The position numbers and the translations under genes are program-made. The notes beneath the pieces are model-generated. The model was not told the origin of the DNA. It searched no databases and saw nothing but the letters and a program-made list of their open reading frames with translations. Positions 23,282 to 33,686 of a stretch of 60,710 nucleotides of DNA are shown here, piece by piece (position 1 is the first letter of the stretch; each line of letters begins with the position of its first letter). Where the stretch lies: positions 18,454 through 79,163 of the forward strand of contig JACABD010000011.1 of assembly GCA_013377075.1 (NCBI GenBank). Direction: 5' to 3'. Origin of the DNA: Geobacteraceae bacterium. GTDB taxonomy: Bacteria > Desulfobacterota > Desulfuromonadia > Geobacterales > DSM-12255.

Positions 23282-25882
23282 ATGGTCAGGCCAGAAAAGA
23301 TGACAATCAAGACCCAGGAAGCGCTCACCGCTGCTTTGGGAGATGCTGCTTCGAGAAGGAATGGCGCTGTTGACCCAGAGCATCTGTTACTGGCTCTGAT
23401 CGATCAGGAGGGTGGAATTACAAAACCTCTCCTGCAAAGAGTCGGCGCAGCTCATGATGCCCTTCGGAACAGGATTCTGGAAGCTCTAGACCGCTTGCCA
23501 AAGGTAAGCGGCGACAACAGCCAGCCCCAACTCTCCTCGGAAACAAACAGGCTTCTTGACCATGGGGAGCGGGAAGCCGACGCAATGAAAGATCAGTTCG
23601 TCTCAACGGAACATCTTCTTCTCGGTTTTTTTCAGCTCAAGGGAGGAGCTGCACAGAAGCTCATAAAAGAGAGCGGCGTCAGCCGTGACTCCCTCCTGAA
23701 AGCCCTTGCCGGACTGCGCGGTAGCGAGCGCGTCACTGACCAGAACCCTGAAGACAAATACCAGGCACTTGAGAAGTATGCCCGGGACCTGACCGACCTC
23801 GCCCGGCGCGGCAAACTGGATCCGGTTATCGGCAGGGATGACGAGATCCGCCGGGTCATCCAGGTCCTTTCCCGTCGCACCAAGAACAACCCTGTACTGA
23901 TAGGCGAACCGGGGGTCGGCAAGACAGCCATAGTCGAGGGACTGGCAAGCAGGATAATTGCCGGGGATGTGCCCGAGACCCTTAAAAACAGGCGACTTGT
24001 GGCCCTCGACATGGGGGCGCTGGTTGCCGGTGCAAAGTACCGTGGAGAGTTCGAGGAGCGGCTCAAAAGCGTCATCAAGGAGGTGGAAAAATCCGAAGGG
24101 GAGATCATTCTCTTCATTGACGAACTTCATACTCTTGTCGGCGCAGGTGCGGCAGAAGGGGCAATGGACGCCTCCAACATGCTCAAGCCGGCCCTGGCCC
24201 GTGGCGAACTGCACTGCATCGGCGCAACCACCCTGAACGAGTACAAAAAATATATCGAAAAGGATGCGGCCCTTGAGCGCCGCTTTCAGCAGGTCTTTGC
24301 AGGTGAACCCTCTGTGGAGGACACCATCGCCATCCTTCGCGGCCTCAAAGAGCGCTACGAAAACTTCCATGGTGTCAGGATCAAGGACAGCGCCATAATC
24401 GCCGCGGCCACCCTTTCCGACAGATACATCACCGACAGGTTCCTCCCTGACAAGGCCATTGACCTCATCGACGAGGCGTCTTCACGGCTGCGGATCGAGA
24501 TAGACTCCCTGCCGACGGAGATTGACGAGATCGAGCGGAAGATCATCCAGCTTGAGATTGAAAAACAGGCTTTGATGCGTGAACAGGACAGCCATGCAAA
24601 GGAGCGGCTCAGAAAACTTGCCGATGAACTCGAAGATTTAAAGGGGCGCTCGGCAGGGCTCAAAAACCACTGGCAGAGGGAAAAGGATCTCCACAACCGG
24701 ATCAGCAGCCTGAAGAAGTCCCTGGAAGACAAGAAGGAGGAGGCGAAAAAACGCGAACGGGAGGGGGATCTGGCCAAGACCGCCGAGATCCGCTATGGCG
24801 ACATCCCCACCCTGGAAAAGCAGATAGAGACAGTTCAGGAAGAGCTGCTGGTTCGCCAGCAGGAAGGACGGATGCTCCCGGAAGAGGTTGACGGCGAAAT
24901 GGTGGCAGGTATTGTTGCCAAATGGACCGGAATCCCGGTGAGCAGAATGGTCGAGAGCGAATCACAGAAGCTGGTGCTGATGGAAAAGCGCCTCAAAGAG
25001 AGAGTCGTCGGCCAGGATGAAGCCCTTGTCCTGGTGGCCAATGCAGTGAGACGGGCCAGATCCGGCCTCTCCGATCCACACCGCCCCACAGGCTCATTCA
25101 TCTTCCTCGGTCCCACCGGTGTCGGCAAGACCGAGACGGCGCGGGCGCTGGCCGGGCTTCTTTTCGACGACGACCAGGCCATAGTCAGAATCGACATGAG
25201 TGAGTATCAGGAAAAACATTCCGTTGCCAGGATGATCGGCGCACCTCCGGGGTATGTGGGATATGAAGAGGGAGGGCAGCTCACGGAGGCGGTGAGGAGA
25301 AGGCCTTATAGTATTGTGCTCTTCGACGAGATCGAAAAGGGGCATCCGGAGATTTTCAACGTGCTCCTACAAGTCCTTGATGATGGCCGCCTCACAGACG
25401 GCCAGGGGAGAACCGTCGATTTCAGAAACTGTGTCATCATCATGACCAGCAATGTGGGCTCGCAATGGATTCAGCAGTTCAGCAGCACTGAGTATGCAAA
25501 GATGAAAAGCATGGTACTGGAGACACTTAAAGAGAGCTTCAAGCCGGAATTTCTCAACAGGATCGACGAAACGGTCATCTTTCACCCTCTGGAGATGCAG
25601 CAGATCCGGCAGATCGCCTCGATTCAGCTGGCCGGACTGGCCAAAAGGGTTGCCGAAAGACACCTTGGACTCGATGTTTCTGACAAGGCCAAGGAATATA
25701 TAGCCACCCAGGGGTACGACCCGTTTTACGGCGCCAGACCCCTTAAAAGGACCATTCAGCGACTCGTGCTTGACCCGCTTGCGCTGATGCTGCTGGAAGG
25801 TAAGTTTATTGACGGGGACATTGTCAGGGTGGATCTGGCAGAGAATGGGCAGGGGTTGAGGATAGCCGCTTCGAAGCAATAA
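23282..25882 (+). CDS. clpB: ATP-dependent disaggregase ClpB
   Basis: This 866-residue Hsp100 protein has an N-domain (Clp repeats, about 1-145), AAA1 with Walker [10 protein letters not shown] and Walker B LFIDELH, and the ClpB coiled-coil middle domain (about 405-530). AAA2 follows with GPTGVGKTE and the GYVGYEEGG pore loop. It works with DnaK to dissolve aggregates in the cytoplasm. Length and layout are standard. It lies 6 kb from rpoH. Confidence 0.96.
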   Translation: MVRPEKMTIKTQEALTAALGDAASRRNGAVDPEHLLLALIDQEGGITKPLLQRVGAAHDALRNRILEALDRLPKVSGDNSQPQLSSETNRLLDHGEREADAMKDQFVSTEHLLLGFFQLKGGAAQKLIKESGVSRDSLLKALAGLRGSERVTDQNPEDKYQALEKYARDLTDLARRGKLDPVIGRDDEIRRVIQVLSRRTKNNPVLIGEPGVGKTAIVEGLASRIIAGDVPETLKNRRLVALDMGALVAGAKYRGEFEERLKSVIKEVEKSEGEIILFIDELHTLVGAGAAEGAMDASNMLKPALARGELHCIGATTLNEYKKYIEKDAALERRFQQVFAGEPSVEDTIAILRGLKERYENFHGVRIKDSAIIAAATLSDRYITDRFLPDKAIDLIDEASSRLRIEIDSLPTEIDEIERKIIQLEIEKQALMREQDSHAKERLRKLADELEDLKGRSAGLKNHWQREKDLHNRISSLKKSLEDKKEEAKKREREGDLAKTAEIRYGDIPTLEKQIETVQEELLVRQQEGRMLPEEVDGEMVAGIVAKWTGIPVSRMVESESQKLVLMEKRLKERVVGQDEALVLVANAVRRARSGLSDPHRPTGSFIFLGPTGVGKTETARALAGLLFDDDQAIVRIDMSEYQEKHSVARMIGAPPGYVGYEEGGQLTEAVRRRPYSIVLFDEIEKGHPEIFNVLLQVLDDGRLTDGQGRTVDFRNCVIIMTSNVGSQWIQQFSSTEYAKMKSMVLETLKESFKPEFLNRIDETVIFHPLEMQQIRQIASIQLAGLAKRVAERHLGLDVSDKAKEYIATQGYDPFYGARPLKRTIQRLVLDPLALMLLEGKFIDGDIVRVDLAENGQGLRIAASKQ

Positions 25883-25884
25883 GG

Positions 25885-26190
25885 CTATTTTTTCTCCTTT
25901 CCCTCCAGCAGGTAGGCAAAAAGATTACGGCACATCTGTAGCCGCTTGAGGTAAACCTTGCGAGGTGTTGCTTCGAGGGCTTCAATCTGTGGTTTTAGCG
26001 CATCACATTGTTCAATCGCTTTTTTCAGGGCATCTATGGACATATCTGACGCATTGTCCGTCTGGCCGCAGACCCTGTTGAACTCAGTCTTCCATGCCTC
26101 TTCTGCTTCGGCAGAGATGGCATTTCCAACTGAAAAAGTCTGACAAAGGGGCAACAGGGTGAGCATTAGACAAAAAACAAGTTTCTTCAT
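25885..26190 (-). CDS. small secreted protein of unknown function
   Basis: The start is ATG 26190, giving 101 residues with a signal peptide of about 27 residues. The mature part is short, helical, has several Cys and carries no recognised domain. It overlaps the end of the cytochrome gene by stop-start geometry on the same strand, so it may be cotranscribed with the two cytochromes. Confidence 0.6.
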   Translation of the reverse strand: MKKLVFCLMLTLLPLCQTFSVGNAISAEAEEAWKTEFNRVCGQTDNASDMSIDALKKAIEQCDALKPQIEALEATPRKVYLKRLQMCRNLFAYLLEGKEKK

Positions 26191-26192
26191 AT

Positions 26193-26930
26193 CTACTCTC
26201 TCATGGCAGGATGACACCGTTTACACTCATCCATCGGGAATGCGACTTTAAGGTGACAGACCCCGCAGTACTCTCCGTTTAATATCTGCACCATGGAGAA
26301 GTGGGTCCCTTTCTTTTTGATATTGAACAGTTCAGGATGACAGTTATCACAGTCAAGCCAGGCGGCATGGGCCTTGTGGGGGAAGATGGCAGGCGGGATG
26401 ATGGACATCTCCGCCTCCAGCAAAAGCTCCTTTTCGAAGTTCATATCCTGAGATTTCTTCTTGATATAGGCCTGAGGCTTCAAGACTCCACTGGCAAGCC
26501 CTGATGACCAGTTTACACCATTTCCAGTCATGGTCATCTGCATGGAGTTTTTCAAAACGAAGGCGTCAAACTTGCTGTTACTGTAGGCGATGTCTCCGTT
26601 GTGGCACTTATCGCAGTTACCGTTATGGCGAAAGGCAATTTTACCGTTATGGCAGGCACCGCAAAACTTCCCGAGCCGGTTGCCACGCTCGGTAATCTCA
26701 GTGGCATTAGTCTTCATGAGAAAATCCAGCTCGCCATGGCAGACCCGGCAGGTGAATTTACTGCGGTGGAGCCAGTGAGAAAAGGTTACCGGCTGCTGAT
26801 CGTTGGCAGTCGATGTCCGGTTGATTATAATGTTGCCGAACTCCTCACGTGGCGGCAGTGGCGGCAGATTGAAGTTGGCAAAAGCCTCGCTAGCCAGCGT
26901 GAGAAGTATCAGCAGAAACAGACTGCGCAT
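26193..26930 (-). CDS. hexahaem c-type cytochrome (second of a pair)
   Basis: This 245-residue exported protein has a signal peptide ending SEAFA and six CxxCH haem sites: CRVCH, CGACH, CDKCH, CDNCH, CGVCH, CKRCH. Additional His residues in FSHWLHR and FPHKAH can serve as distal ligands. It belongs to the cytochrome c3/c7-like group that carries electrons through the periplasm in metal-reducing bacteria. The ATG overlaps the stop of the upstream paralogue (TAATG), and the start site is decided by this coupling. Confidence 0.88.
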   Translation of the reverse strand: MRSLFLLILLTLASEAFANFNLPPLPPREEFGNIIINRTSTANDQQPVTFSHWLHRSKFTCRVCHGELDFLMKTNATEITERGNRLGKFCGACHNGKIAFRHNGNCDKCHNGDIAYSNSKFDAFVLKNSMQMTMTGNGVNWSSGLASGVLKPQAYIKKKSQDMNFEKELLLEAEMSIIPPAIFPHKAHAAWLDCDNCHPELFNIKKKGTHFSMVQILNGEYCGVCHLKVAFPMDECKRCHPAMRE

Positions 26931-27757
26931 TACTGAACCTGCTTGGTATGGCATCTACGGCAATCTTTCTGAGGGAAGGCAACCTTGTCGTGACAGGCAC
27001 CGCAGTACTTCCCGGCAAAAATGTCGATCATGCTGTATTTTTCACTCCCTCGTTTAACACCGACAAAAATATCAGGGTGACAAACTTCGCAGCCGTTCCA
27101 AACCGTATGTTTTTTGTGGGAGAAGATGATTTCAGGAACCCCTTCGACTTTCGCGCCTATGGAAAAGTCCTTCTGGTTCGCCATTGGGGGCCTTTTCGTG
27201 GAGAGTCCCTCGATATAATCAATCAACTGGATAAGCCCGGTGTTTTCGGCCTGCTCCCAGTTTATACCGTTGCCGCCCCGCTCTTTCGGCATCTGATCAG
27301 CAAAATCCCTGAACGCTTTATCGCGAAGCTCTCGCTTTAGCTCCATCTCTTTAGCCGATTTTTCCTGGCTGTGGCAGCGCAGACAGCGTTTCTGATCCTC
27401 TTTTGTAAACTTATCGCTACAGGCGGCAAAGAGCTTTTCTCCGTTTTTGAAAGTTGACTTGCCGTTGTGACAGGCTCCACAGTAGAACCCCTTCATGTTA
27501 TCTACGGCTCGAATGCCACCTTCATTTGCCTTCATGGCAAAACCGATATCGACATGACAAACACGACAGGTAAAGTGCTTGCGATGCACCCAATGTTCGA
27601 AAAGAACAGGATTTACCCCGGACTTGTTTGAATTCAGATCGAGAATGACATTGCCGTAATCCTGTTCAAGAACCTTTTTTTTCTTCACTCCGCCAGCAGA
27701 AAAAGCAAGGCCTGCACATCCAAGGACAAGCAAAAGAGCTGTTAATGCACGTTTCAT
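26930..27757 (-). CDS. hexahaem c-type cytochrome (first of a pair)
   Basis: This 275-residue exported protein has a signal peptide ending AFSAG and six CxxCH sites: CRVCH, CGACH, CLRCH, CEVCH, CGACH, CRRCH. The order of motifs, spacing and flanking words (CRVCH early, NGINW in the middle, YCGACHDKVAFP at the end) match the downstream gene, so the pair is a tandem duplication. The start is ATG 27757 after GGAG. A good sigma-70 promoter lies upstream. Confidence 0.88.
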   Translation of the reverse strand: MKRALTALLLVLGCAGLAFSAGGVKKKKVLEQDYGNVILDLNSNKSGVNPVLFEHWVHRKHFTCRVCHVDIGFAMKANEGGIRAVDNMKGFYCGACHNGKSTFKNGEKLFAACSDKFTKEDQKRCLRCHSQEKSAKEMELKRELRDKAFRDFADQMPKERGGNGINWEQAENTGLIQLIDYIEGLSTKRPPMANQKDFSIGAKVEGVPEIIFSHKKHTVWNGCEVCHPDIFVGVKRGSEKYSMIDIFAGKYCGACHDKVAFPQKDCRRCHTKQVQ

Positions 27758-27789
27758 TGGCATCTCCAATAGGCTGTAATTTCAGGCGC

Positions 27790-27818
27790 ATTATCATTTT
27801 TAAATGGTTTTTTGTCAA
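27790..27818 (-). promoter_or_regulatory. sigma-70 promoter of the cytochrome operon
   Basis: TTGACA (27813-27818) and GATAAT (27790-27795) are 17 bases apart on the minus strand, about 33 bases before the start codon of the first cytochrome. Confidence 0.65.
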
Positions 27819-27947
27819 CGGAATATAATTAGATCAACTAATTAGCTGTGGATAATTGAATATTTATTCTTGCTTCCATGGGCCTTGAAAGAGATAATTC
27901 TGATAATCTTGGGCAAAGGGCTTAAGGCTTAGGTGCTAAAGAAAGGC

Positions 27948-28313
27948 TCACTTCTTTGGCGGGATTGTCAGCTGACGGCGGATCAGGGTGAAGGTGTAGG
28001 GTTTCAGCTCTCCTGGGCGTCGTATCTTGATGGTAACCGGAGTTCCAGCCCTGCCACGCAGCCGGTATTCGACCATCTCCTTGAAGTCGCTCCCCTCTGT
28101 TGCCTTGCCGTCAATATGGGTGATAATATCACCAGCCTTGATACCGGCAAGATGGGCCGGACCGCCGGCAACGATCTGCTTCACTACAATCTTGCCATCT
28201 GCCCAGGGAACGCCGTCAATGCCGACTCCGCCGAAGTTTTTTGCTGTGACGGTGGCAAATGCCGTAGATAGAGCACTCAGCATCAATATTGTAAAGATTA
28301 TAGCTGTTTTCAT
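27948..28313 (-). CDS. exported PDZ-domain protein
   Basis: The start is ATG 28313, giving 121 residues with a signal peptide ending TAFAT. A single PDZ domain covers most of the mature part (GGPAHLAGIKAGDIITHIDG is the carboxylate-binding and groove region). There is no protease domain, so it probably binds C-termini of envelope proteins. It is divergent from asnS. Confidence 0.82.
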   Translation of the reverse strand: MKTAIIFTILMLSALSTAFATVTAKNFGGVGIDGVPWADGKIVVKQIVAGGPAHLAGIKAGDIITHIDGKATEGSDFKEMVEYRLRGRAGTPVTIKIRRPGELKPYTFTLIRRQLTIPPKK

Positions 28314-28370
28314 ATTCGGGAATATAGCCGAGACCGGCGGCAAGGTCAACGCTGCATATCAGGAGGAATT

Positions 28371-29741
28371 ATGAAGCGCAATAGAGTAATCGACCTGCTT
28401 AAGAGTGACGCTCTCCCGCAGAGCATCAAAGTAAGCGGCTGGGTGCGCAGCCTGCGCGCCGGTAAAGACGTGGCCTTCATGGCTCTTTCTGACGGCTCAT
28501 CTGCGGCCACTCTTCAGGTTGTCATGGAGGGTTCGCTTCCCGCCTTTGAAGAGCTCTGCAAGACAGGGACAGGGAGTGCCGTAACAGTTTGCGGAGTTCT
28601 CAGGGAGTCCCCTGCAAAAGGTCAGTCAGTCGAGCTTCTGGCTGAAAAAATCGAAGTAACCGGAGCAGCCGATGACAGCTACCCCTTGCAGAAAAAAAGA
28701 CACTCGTTTGAATTTCTGAGAACCATCGCCCATTTACGACCACGGACCAACACCTTCGGTGCAGTCTTCAGGCTCCGCTCATCGCTGGCCCATGCTGTCC
28801 ACCGTTTTTTCGAAGAGCGTGGTTTTCTTTATGTGCATACACCGATAATCACTGCCAGTGACTGTGAAGGGGCTGGCGAAATGTTCCGGGTGACGACGCT
28901 CCCCCCCCAATTGGCCGCGGCACCTGACTTCAGCAGGGATTTCTTCGGCAGGGCAACCAGCCTCACGGTCAGTGGTCAGCTGGAAGGGGAGCTTTTCGCC
29001 CAGGCATTTACGGACATCTACACCTTTGGCCCGACTTTCAGGGCTGAAAATTCCAATACCAGCAGACACGCTGCCGAGTTCTGGATGATAGAGCCGGAAA
29101 TGGCCTTTGCCGATCTTATGGACGATGCTGCACTGGCAGAGGAGTTTTTCAGGTATCTCTGCCATCATGTCCTCGGAAAATGCGCGGAGGACATGGCATT
29201 TTTTGATGAACATGTTGAAAAAGGGCTCTGCGAGCGGATCCGCAAAGTTGCGGACTCTTCCTTTGAGGTGATGGAGTATACAGAGGCAATCCGCCACCTC
29301 AAACAGGCGACGGTCAGCTTCCAGTATCCGGTTTCGTGGGGGCTCGACCTGCAGTCCGAGCATGAGCGGTATATTACGGAGAAGATAGTCGGCGGCCCGA
29401 CATTTCTCGTAAATTATCCGAAAGAGATAAAAGCCTTTTACATGAGACAGAATGATGACAATAAAACCGTTGCTGCAATGGATCTGCTGGTACCGAAGGT
29501 CGGGGAGATAATCGGCGGCAGCCAGCGTGAAGAGCGGCTTGACATTCTTTTGGCAAAGATGTGCGCCTGCGGCATAAATCCGGATTCGCTCCAGTGGTAT
29601 CTTGATACGAGACGATGGGGATCAACACCCCACGCCGGATTTGGTCTGGGGTTCGAGAGGGTGCTTATGTATCTGAGCGGCATGGAGAATATCAGGGACG
29701 TTATCCCGTTTCCGAGAACGCCGGGGCACGCCGAATTCTAG
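28371..29741 (+). CDS. asnS: asparaginyl-tRNA synthetase
   Basis: This 456-residue class IIb aminoacyl-tRNA synthetase charges tRNA-Asn. The N-terminal OB fold (about 15-105) and a class II core with FRAENSNTSRHAAEFWM (motif 2) and GFGLGFERVLMYL (motif 3) are visible. The family-typical start VIDLLKSD and the ending FPRTPGHAEF are present. GGAGG precedes the ATG. Confidence 0.95.
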   Translation: MKRNRVIDLLKSDALPQSIKVSGWVRSLRAGKDVAFMALSDGSSAATLQVVMEGSLPAFEELCKTGTGSAVTVCGVLRESPAKGQSVELLAEKIEVTGAADDSYPLQKKRHSFEFLRTIAHLRPRTNTFGAVFRLRSSLAHAVHRFFEERGFLYVHTPIITASDCEGAGEMFRVTTLPPQLAAAPDFSRDFFGRATSLTVSGQLEGELFAQAFTDIYTFGPTFRAENSNTSRHAAEFWMIEPEMAFADLMDDAALAEEFFRYLCHHVLGKCAEDMAFFDEHVEKGLCERIRKVADSSFEVMEYTEAIRHLKQATVSFQYPVSWGLDLQSEHERYITEKIVGGPTFLVNYPKEIKAFYMRQNDDNKTVAAMDLLVPKVGEIIGGSQREERLDILLAKMCACGINPDSLQWYLDTRRWGSTPHAGFGLGFERVLMYLSGMENIRDVIPFPRTPGHAEF

Positions 29742-29784
29742 CTGATAACGCTTTAGTTCAGTTATACATACAATGATTTTTTGT

Positions 29785-30198
29785 TCACTTCCTTTGATGG
29801 ATACTACAGATCCCGCTACCACATTGAGCTCTTTTCGGCAGGTATGGTCGAACACGGGCAAACAGCCAGTAACCGATTCTGCCTAAACTGTTTACCACCG
29901 GCAACTGAATGACGCGCCCCATGATACCGTAGACTGTCGAGGTCGGGAACGCCTGCCAGATGGCCCAGAATGAGTCAACCCCTTTAAATACCTGTCCATC
30001 CTGATCAATGACATGTAACTGATGCATAAAATCAGCAAGGGAAATCAGGTACGGTGCCGGATCAAAATCAGGGCGGCTGATGTCTATTGCCATCAGCCTT
30101 TCACCATGGTCTATCCTCAGGTAGTGCTCAATCTCGGTAGCACAGACGATGCATGAACCATCGTAAAATACTTTAAGTGGAAATCGTGGTTCCCTCAC
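29785..30198 (-). CDS. DCC-family (DUF393) thiol-oxidoreductase-like protein
   Basis: This 137-residue protein has the DUF393 signature FYDGSCIVCATEIEHYL with a CxxC. Activity in disulfide exchange is proposed for the family but not shown. The start is GTG at 30198, whose G is shared with the TAG stop of the preceding gene (TAGTG), so translation is coupled. Confidence 0.78.
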   Translation of the reverse strand: MREPRFPLKVFYDGSCIVCATEIEHYLRIDHGERLMAIDISRPDFDPAPYLISLADFMHQLHVIDQDGQVFKGVDSFWAIWQAFPTSTVYGIMGRVIQLPVVNSLGRIGYWLFARVRPYLPKRAQCGSGICSIHQRK

Positions 30199-30569
30199 TA
30201 AATAAGCGGGCGTACTTCTGTAACCGTAAACCAGGCAGCGTGGTTGACAGCTGCTCCGGTACCGGGGCCAACGGTTGTTTCTGCGTTTTCTTTGATTTTT
30301 GCCAGCATTGGTCCGGACTCTTCCGTCTTCACCAGTTCCAAAGCAAGACGAACGCCATTGAAGCCAGGGCCTGAAGCCTTAAACAAAAATGATGCTTGCG
30401 GATTCTCCATAATATTGCGATAGGTCCGCCCCTCGGTCATTCCCCATACCATGGTCTGCTCATCTATAACGTGGGGGCGGGCATAAACAGCTGTGTTGAC
30501 GCAGCCATCCTTTGATGCTGTGGCCATAATCCCAAGGCCTTGCTGCTGGAACAGTTCGTTCAGGTTCAT
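30198..30569 (-). CDS. pyridoxamine 5'-phosphate oxidase-like FMN-binding protein
   Basis: This 123-residue split-barrel protein begins MNLNELFQQQGLGIMATAS, with a FLFKAS segment and other features of the PNPOx-like fold. Such proteins bind flavin or F420-type cofactors; the reaction is unknown. It is coupled to the DCC-family gene by a one-base stop-start overlap. Confidence 0.78.
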   Translation of the reverse strand: MNLNELFQQQGLGIMATASKDGCVNTAVYARPHVIDEQTMVWGMTEGRTYRNIMENPQASFLFKASGPGFNGVRLALELVKTEESGPMLAKIKENAETTVGPGTGAAVNHAAWFTVTEVRPLI

Positions 30570-30650
30570 ATAATCTCCTTAAGGTCCAACTTCCCACTCA
30601 CTTGTTACAAATAAACGGCCGGTACGTCACTCATCAATCCTACCAGATTT

Positions 30651-31499
30651 CTAAACAATATCTTCATTCCTGAATCGCCTGAAAAGCAATGCGCCAAGAA
30701 TAAGGCAATAAACAAGGACATTGATAAGTGGATAGATAGTGCCGAATCCATAGGTTGATTCACTCTCAATCAACGATGCTGCCAACTGTTGAACGCCCAA
30801 AAGCTTCGGCCATAAAACATACACAACTTTCCAAAATGTTATGCCTGACTCTGGATGACCGTTTGAATGCTGCAGCATAGCCTGAGCGATCTGGCTCTGG
30901 CTGGCAGCAGCTATGCCGTCGGCTACAAAGCCGACAATACCAACACCAAGAACAGTAAGAAATGCAACAATGTCGGGCATCAGCAGTGACAAAAGAAGTA
31001 CGGCATTAACCACAAAAAGAAGGTTAAGAGAACATACCAGTGAGGCAACGAGGTATCCTGGCATAAAAACCATCAGATTGATGGATGTGATCAGGAAAAC
31101 AATGCCATGCAGGATGAACATGAAAAGTGTCGACAGGATCCATAATCCAAGGATTTTTCCCATAACATACTGCCACCGTGCTATCGGTTTTGACAGAACA
31201 GCCGATTGCATACCTTCGCTGCGGTCGCGCCTGAATATTCGCATTGAAAATAAGGCCGCTATGACCATCACGCACGTAGCAATGACGTGGAAGGTCGCTT
31301 TCGATAAAGTTCTGACAATGGTCCCGGGATCAAGAGATTGTCCGTTCACCATGTAATTGCCTTGAAAACAGCCGCGAAGAAGAAATACGCAGATGGCGCA
31401 GATAACGAACATGACGACAAAACTTCTCTGCTGCATCTCGTCAACAAGCGTATATTTAGTAATCTTTATTATGGGGGGAAGTGATTTTGAAGTTTCCAT
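30651..31499 (-). CDS. ABC-2 type transporter permease
   Basis: This 282-residue membrane protein has about six transmembrane helices. The first lies near residues 25-45, and a RIFRRDRSEGMQS loop after the second matches the ABC-2 pattern. It pairs with the ATPase gene one base upstream. The exported substrate is unknown; a NosY-like envelope role is possible. Confidence 0.8.
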   Translation of the reverse strand: METSKSLPPIIKITKYTLVDEMQQRSFVVMFVICAICVFLLRGCFQGNYMVNGQSLDPGTIVRTLSKATFHVIATCVMVIAALFSMRIFRRDRSEGMQSAVLSKPIARWQYVMGKILGLWILSTLFMFILHGIVFLITSINLMVFMPGYLVASLVCSLNLLFVVNAVLLLSLLMPDIVAFLTVLGVGIVGFVADGIAAASQSQIAQAMLQHSNGHPESGITFWKVVYVLWPKLLGVQQLAASLIESESTYGFGTIYPLINVLVYCLILGALLFRRFRNEDIV

Positions 31500-31500
31500 G

Positions 31501-32205
31501 TCAACCTTTCACAAGTCTTACAAACACGTCTTCCAGGGTCTCACCGTCTTTGGCAATGGCAGAAATTGTATCCTTTACCAAAAGTCTGCCACGGTTGATG
31601 ATAGCCGCGGTATCGCAGATTTTTTCAACTTCCGACAGCAGGTGTGAATTCAGAAAGATCGTCATGCCCTGGCCTTTAAGTGACTCCAGTAGCTGGCGTA
31701 TTTCCCTGATACCGATGGGATCCAAACCAGAGGTGGGCTCATCCAGAATTAACAGCTTTGGATCTCCCATGAGCGCAGCACCTAATCCAAACCGCTGAAC
31801 CATGCCTTTGGAATATGTGCCGACCTTTGTATTTTCCCTGCCTTGCATCCCGATGAGCTCAACAATTCGCCTGCATTGATCGGTAGCTTCGGATCGGTTC
31901 ATTGCCAATAACTCGGCACAGCGTAGAAGGTATTGCCACCCTGAAAGAGATGGCGGGATATGGTGTTTTTCAGCAAGATAACCTATTGATCGTCGGCATT
32001 CTGCTATGGTACTGGGGAAACCGTTTAATGATAAGCTCCCTGACGTCGGCCTTGTAAAGTCGAGCAGCATCTTAACGATTGTCGTCTTCCCGGCGCCATT
32101 GGGTCCAAGCAGAGCAAAGCACTCACCCTCCTTGACCGCAAATGAGACATCATCAACAGCCGTAAGCGATTCGTAGCATTTGGTAACGTTTTTCAATTCA
32201 ATCAT
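31501..32205 (-). CDS. ABC-2 transporter ATP-binding protein, NosF/CcmA-like
   Basis: The start is ATG 32205, giving 234 residues; the frame is open to 32304 without a ribosome site. It shows Walker A GPNGAGKTT, signature YSKGMVQRFG and Walker B LLILDEPTSGLDP. The QRFGLGAALMGDP segment is typical of ABC-2 exporters. The stop is one base before the permease start. Confidence 0.88.
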   Translation of the reverse strand: MIELKNVTKCYESLTAVDDVSFAVKEGECFALLGPNGAGKTTIVKMLLDFTRPTSGSLSLNGFPSTIAECRRSIGYLAEKHHIPPSLSGWQYLLRCAELLAMNRSEATDQCRRIVELIGMQGRENTKVGTYSKGMVQRFGLGAALMGDPKLLILDEPTSGLDPIGIREIRQLLESLKGQGMTIFLNSHLLSEVEKICDTAAIINRGRLLVKDTISAIAKDGETLEDVFVRLVKG

Positions 32206-32324
32206 AGAATGGACTCTTATCAGCTTTCCCAAAAAACATAATACCAACTCCCATATATTGGAATGATCCTCTAAAAATGTAATTACGGCAGTACGAAATA
32301 TCAACAGTATAATGCCGCTACAGC

Positions 32325-33563
32325 TCAGGCATGAACGGCATTAAGCTTTCTCGAAACCTCCCGGTCGATGAAAAACATCATGCCAAGCGTAATAAGCATT
32401 GTACAGACAGTGATATAGCCAACAGTATCAAAGTGCTGTAGCGGAGCATTTTTGGCCGGTTGATAAACTATAAGCCCCGCGACAAATGCAGCAATGCCTC
32501 CCGACACCTGCTGAATGGACGAATTTATCCCCATATATGCTCCCCGGTCTTTCATCTCAGGTACGCCTGTGATTAGCGCCGAAGATGAAATCATTCGTGA
32601 TGAAATCCCTGTATACAGGATGATGTTGATCAGGATGACAACCCATATCGGGGTAGGACCAAGGTGAGTGTAGATCATCACCATGATTATGGAAAGAATG
32701 CTTCCAAAGACAAACAATCTGTATTTACCATATTTGTCAGCCTGTTTACCAAGAAACGGGCCGGTAAATATAGAAACAATGCCCGTTATGAAGAAAATCT
32801 CTGAGAGATGGGTTTCCGGGACAAAAACGTTATTCACAAGAAAAGCAGTGCTAAAAGGCATGATCATGAAACCGCCCGTTGCAAGCAGTATCGTCGCGCC
32901 GAAACCTCTGATGTAGAACGGATTCGATGCGGTCTGCCAAAGGTGGATAAATGCATTTTTGTCATGACTACCTCGTAGATGCCCAGTAACCGGTTTTAGC
33001 TTGAGTGCCATGACCACCCCGATAATTACTGCAATAGCCGCGATCATCAGGAATGGGGCGTGCCAGTCAAAATGTGTCGCAAGATAAAGACCAACCGGAA
33101 TGCCGAGAACCTGACTGGCGGCAAATGCCATTTGCACGACTCCCATCACCCTGCCACGCACTTGCATTGAGAACATGTCGGTTATTATGGCAGAAGAAAT
33201 TGAACCGATTACTCCGCCAAATATACCTGTGATGACTCTGGCACAAAGCAGTGGCAGATAACTGTTGGCAATAGCGCAGAAAAGAGTGCCACAGACAAAA
33301 CCGGAGTAAAAAAACAGCAGCATTTTTTTCCTGTCAAACCTGTCGGCAAATCCGGCGGCACATAACCCCGAGGCCCCGGCACTGAATGCATATGCGGAAA
33401 CAACCAGACCGAATTGTGACGTCGAGATGCCTAACCCTGGCATGAGGATAGCCCCAAGGGGAGATAAAACCATGAAATCGAGAATAACCGTAAATTGCAA
33501 TAGAGCAAGAATGGCGATGACGAATTTTTCGTAGGGGGTGAAGTTTGTTATAGAGTTATCCAA
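32325..33563 (-). CDS. MFS transporter, DHA1-like
   Basis: This 412-residue protein has 12 predicted helices. The MFS motif between helices 2 and 3 reads GFADRFDRKKML, and a QVRGRVMGVVQMAFAASQV segment matches drug-type proton antiporters such as AraJ/YdhP. The cytoplasmic loop between helices 6 and 7 is short. Substrate is unknown. Confidence 0.85.
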   Translation of the reverse strand: MDNSITNFTPYEKFVIAILALLQFTVILDFMVLSPLGAILMPGLGISTSQFGLVVSAYAFSAGASGLCAAGFADRFDRKKMLLFFYSGFVCGTLFCAIANSYLPLLCARVITGIFGGVIGSISSAIITDMFSMQVRGRVMGVVQMAFAASQVLGIPVGLYLATHFDWHAPFLMIAAIAVIIGVVMALKLKPVTGHLRGSHDKNAFIHLWQTASNPFYIRGFGATILLATGGFMIMPFSTAFLVNNVFVPETHLSEIFFITGIVSIFTGPFLGKQADKYGKYRLFVFGSILSIIMVMIYTHLGPTPIWVVILINIILYTGISSRMISSSALITGVPEMKDRGAYMGINSSIQQVSGGIAAFVAGLIVYQPAKNAPLQHFDTVGYITVCTMLITLGMMFFIDREVSRKLNAVHA

Positions 33564-33686
33564 ATGGTGCCCTTTTCAATACGCTGTCAAGGTACCTTGC
33601 AAATACAGCCGGTTGATCGGATTACCAGCTCATTACAGAAGTCCCTGTATTTGTGAACCCTGCAAGATACGTTCATCGATTCAGGT

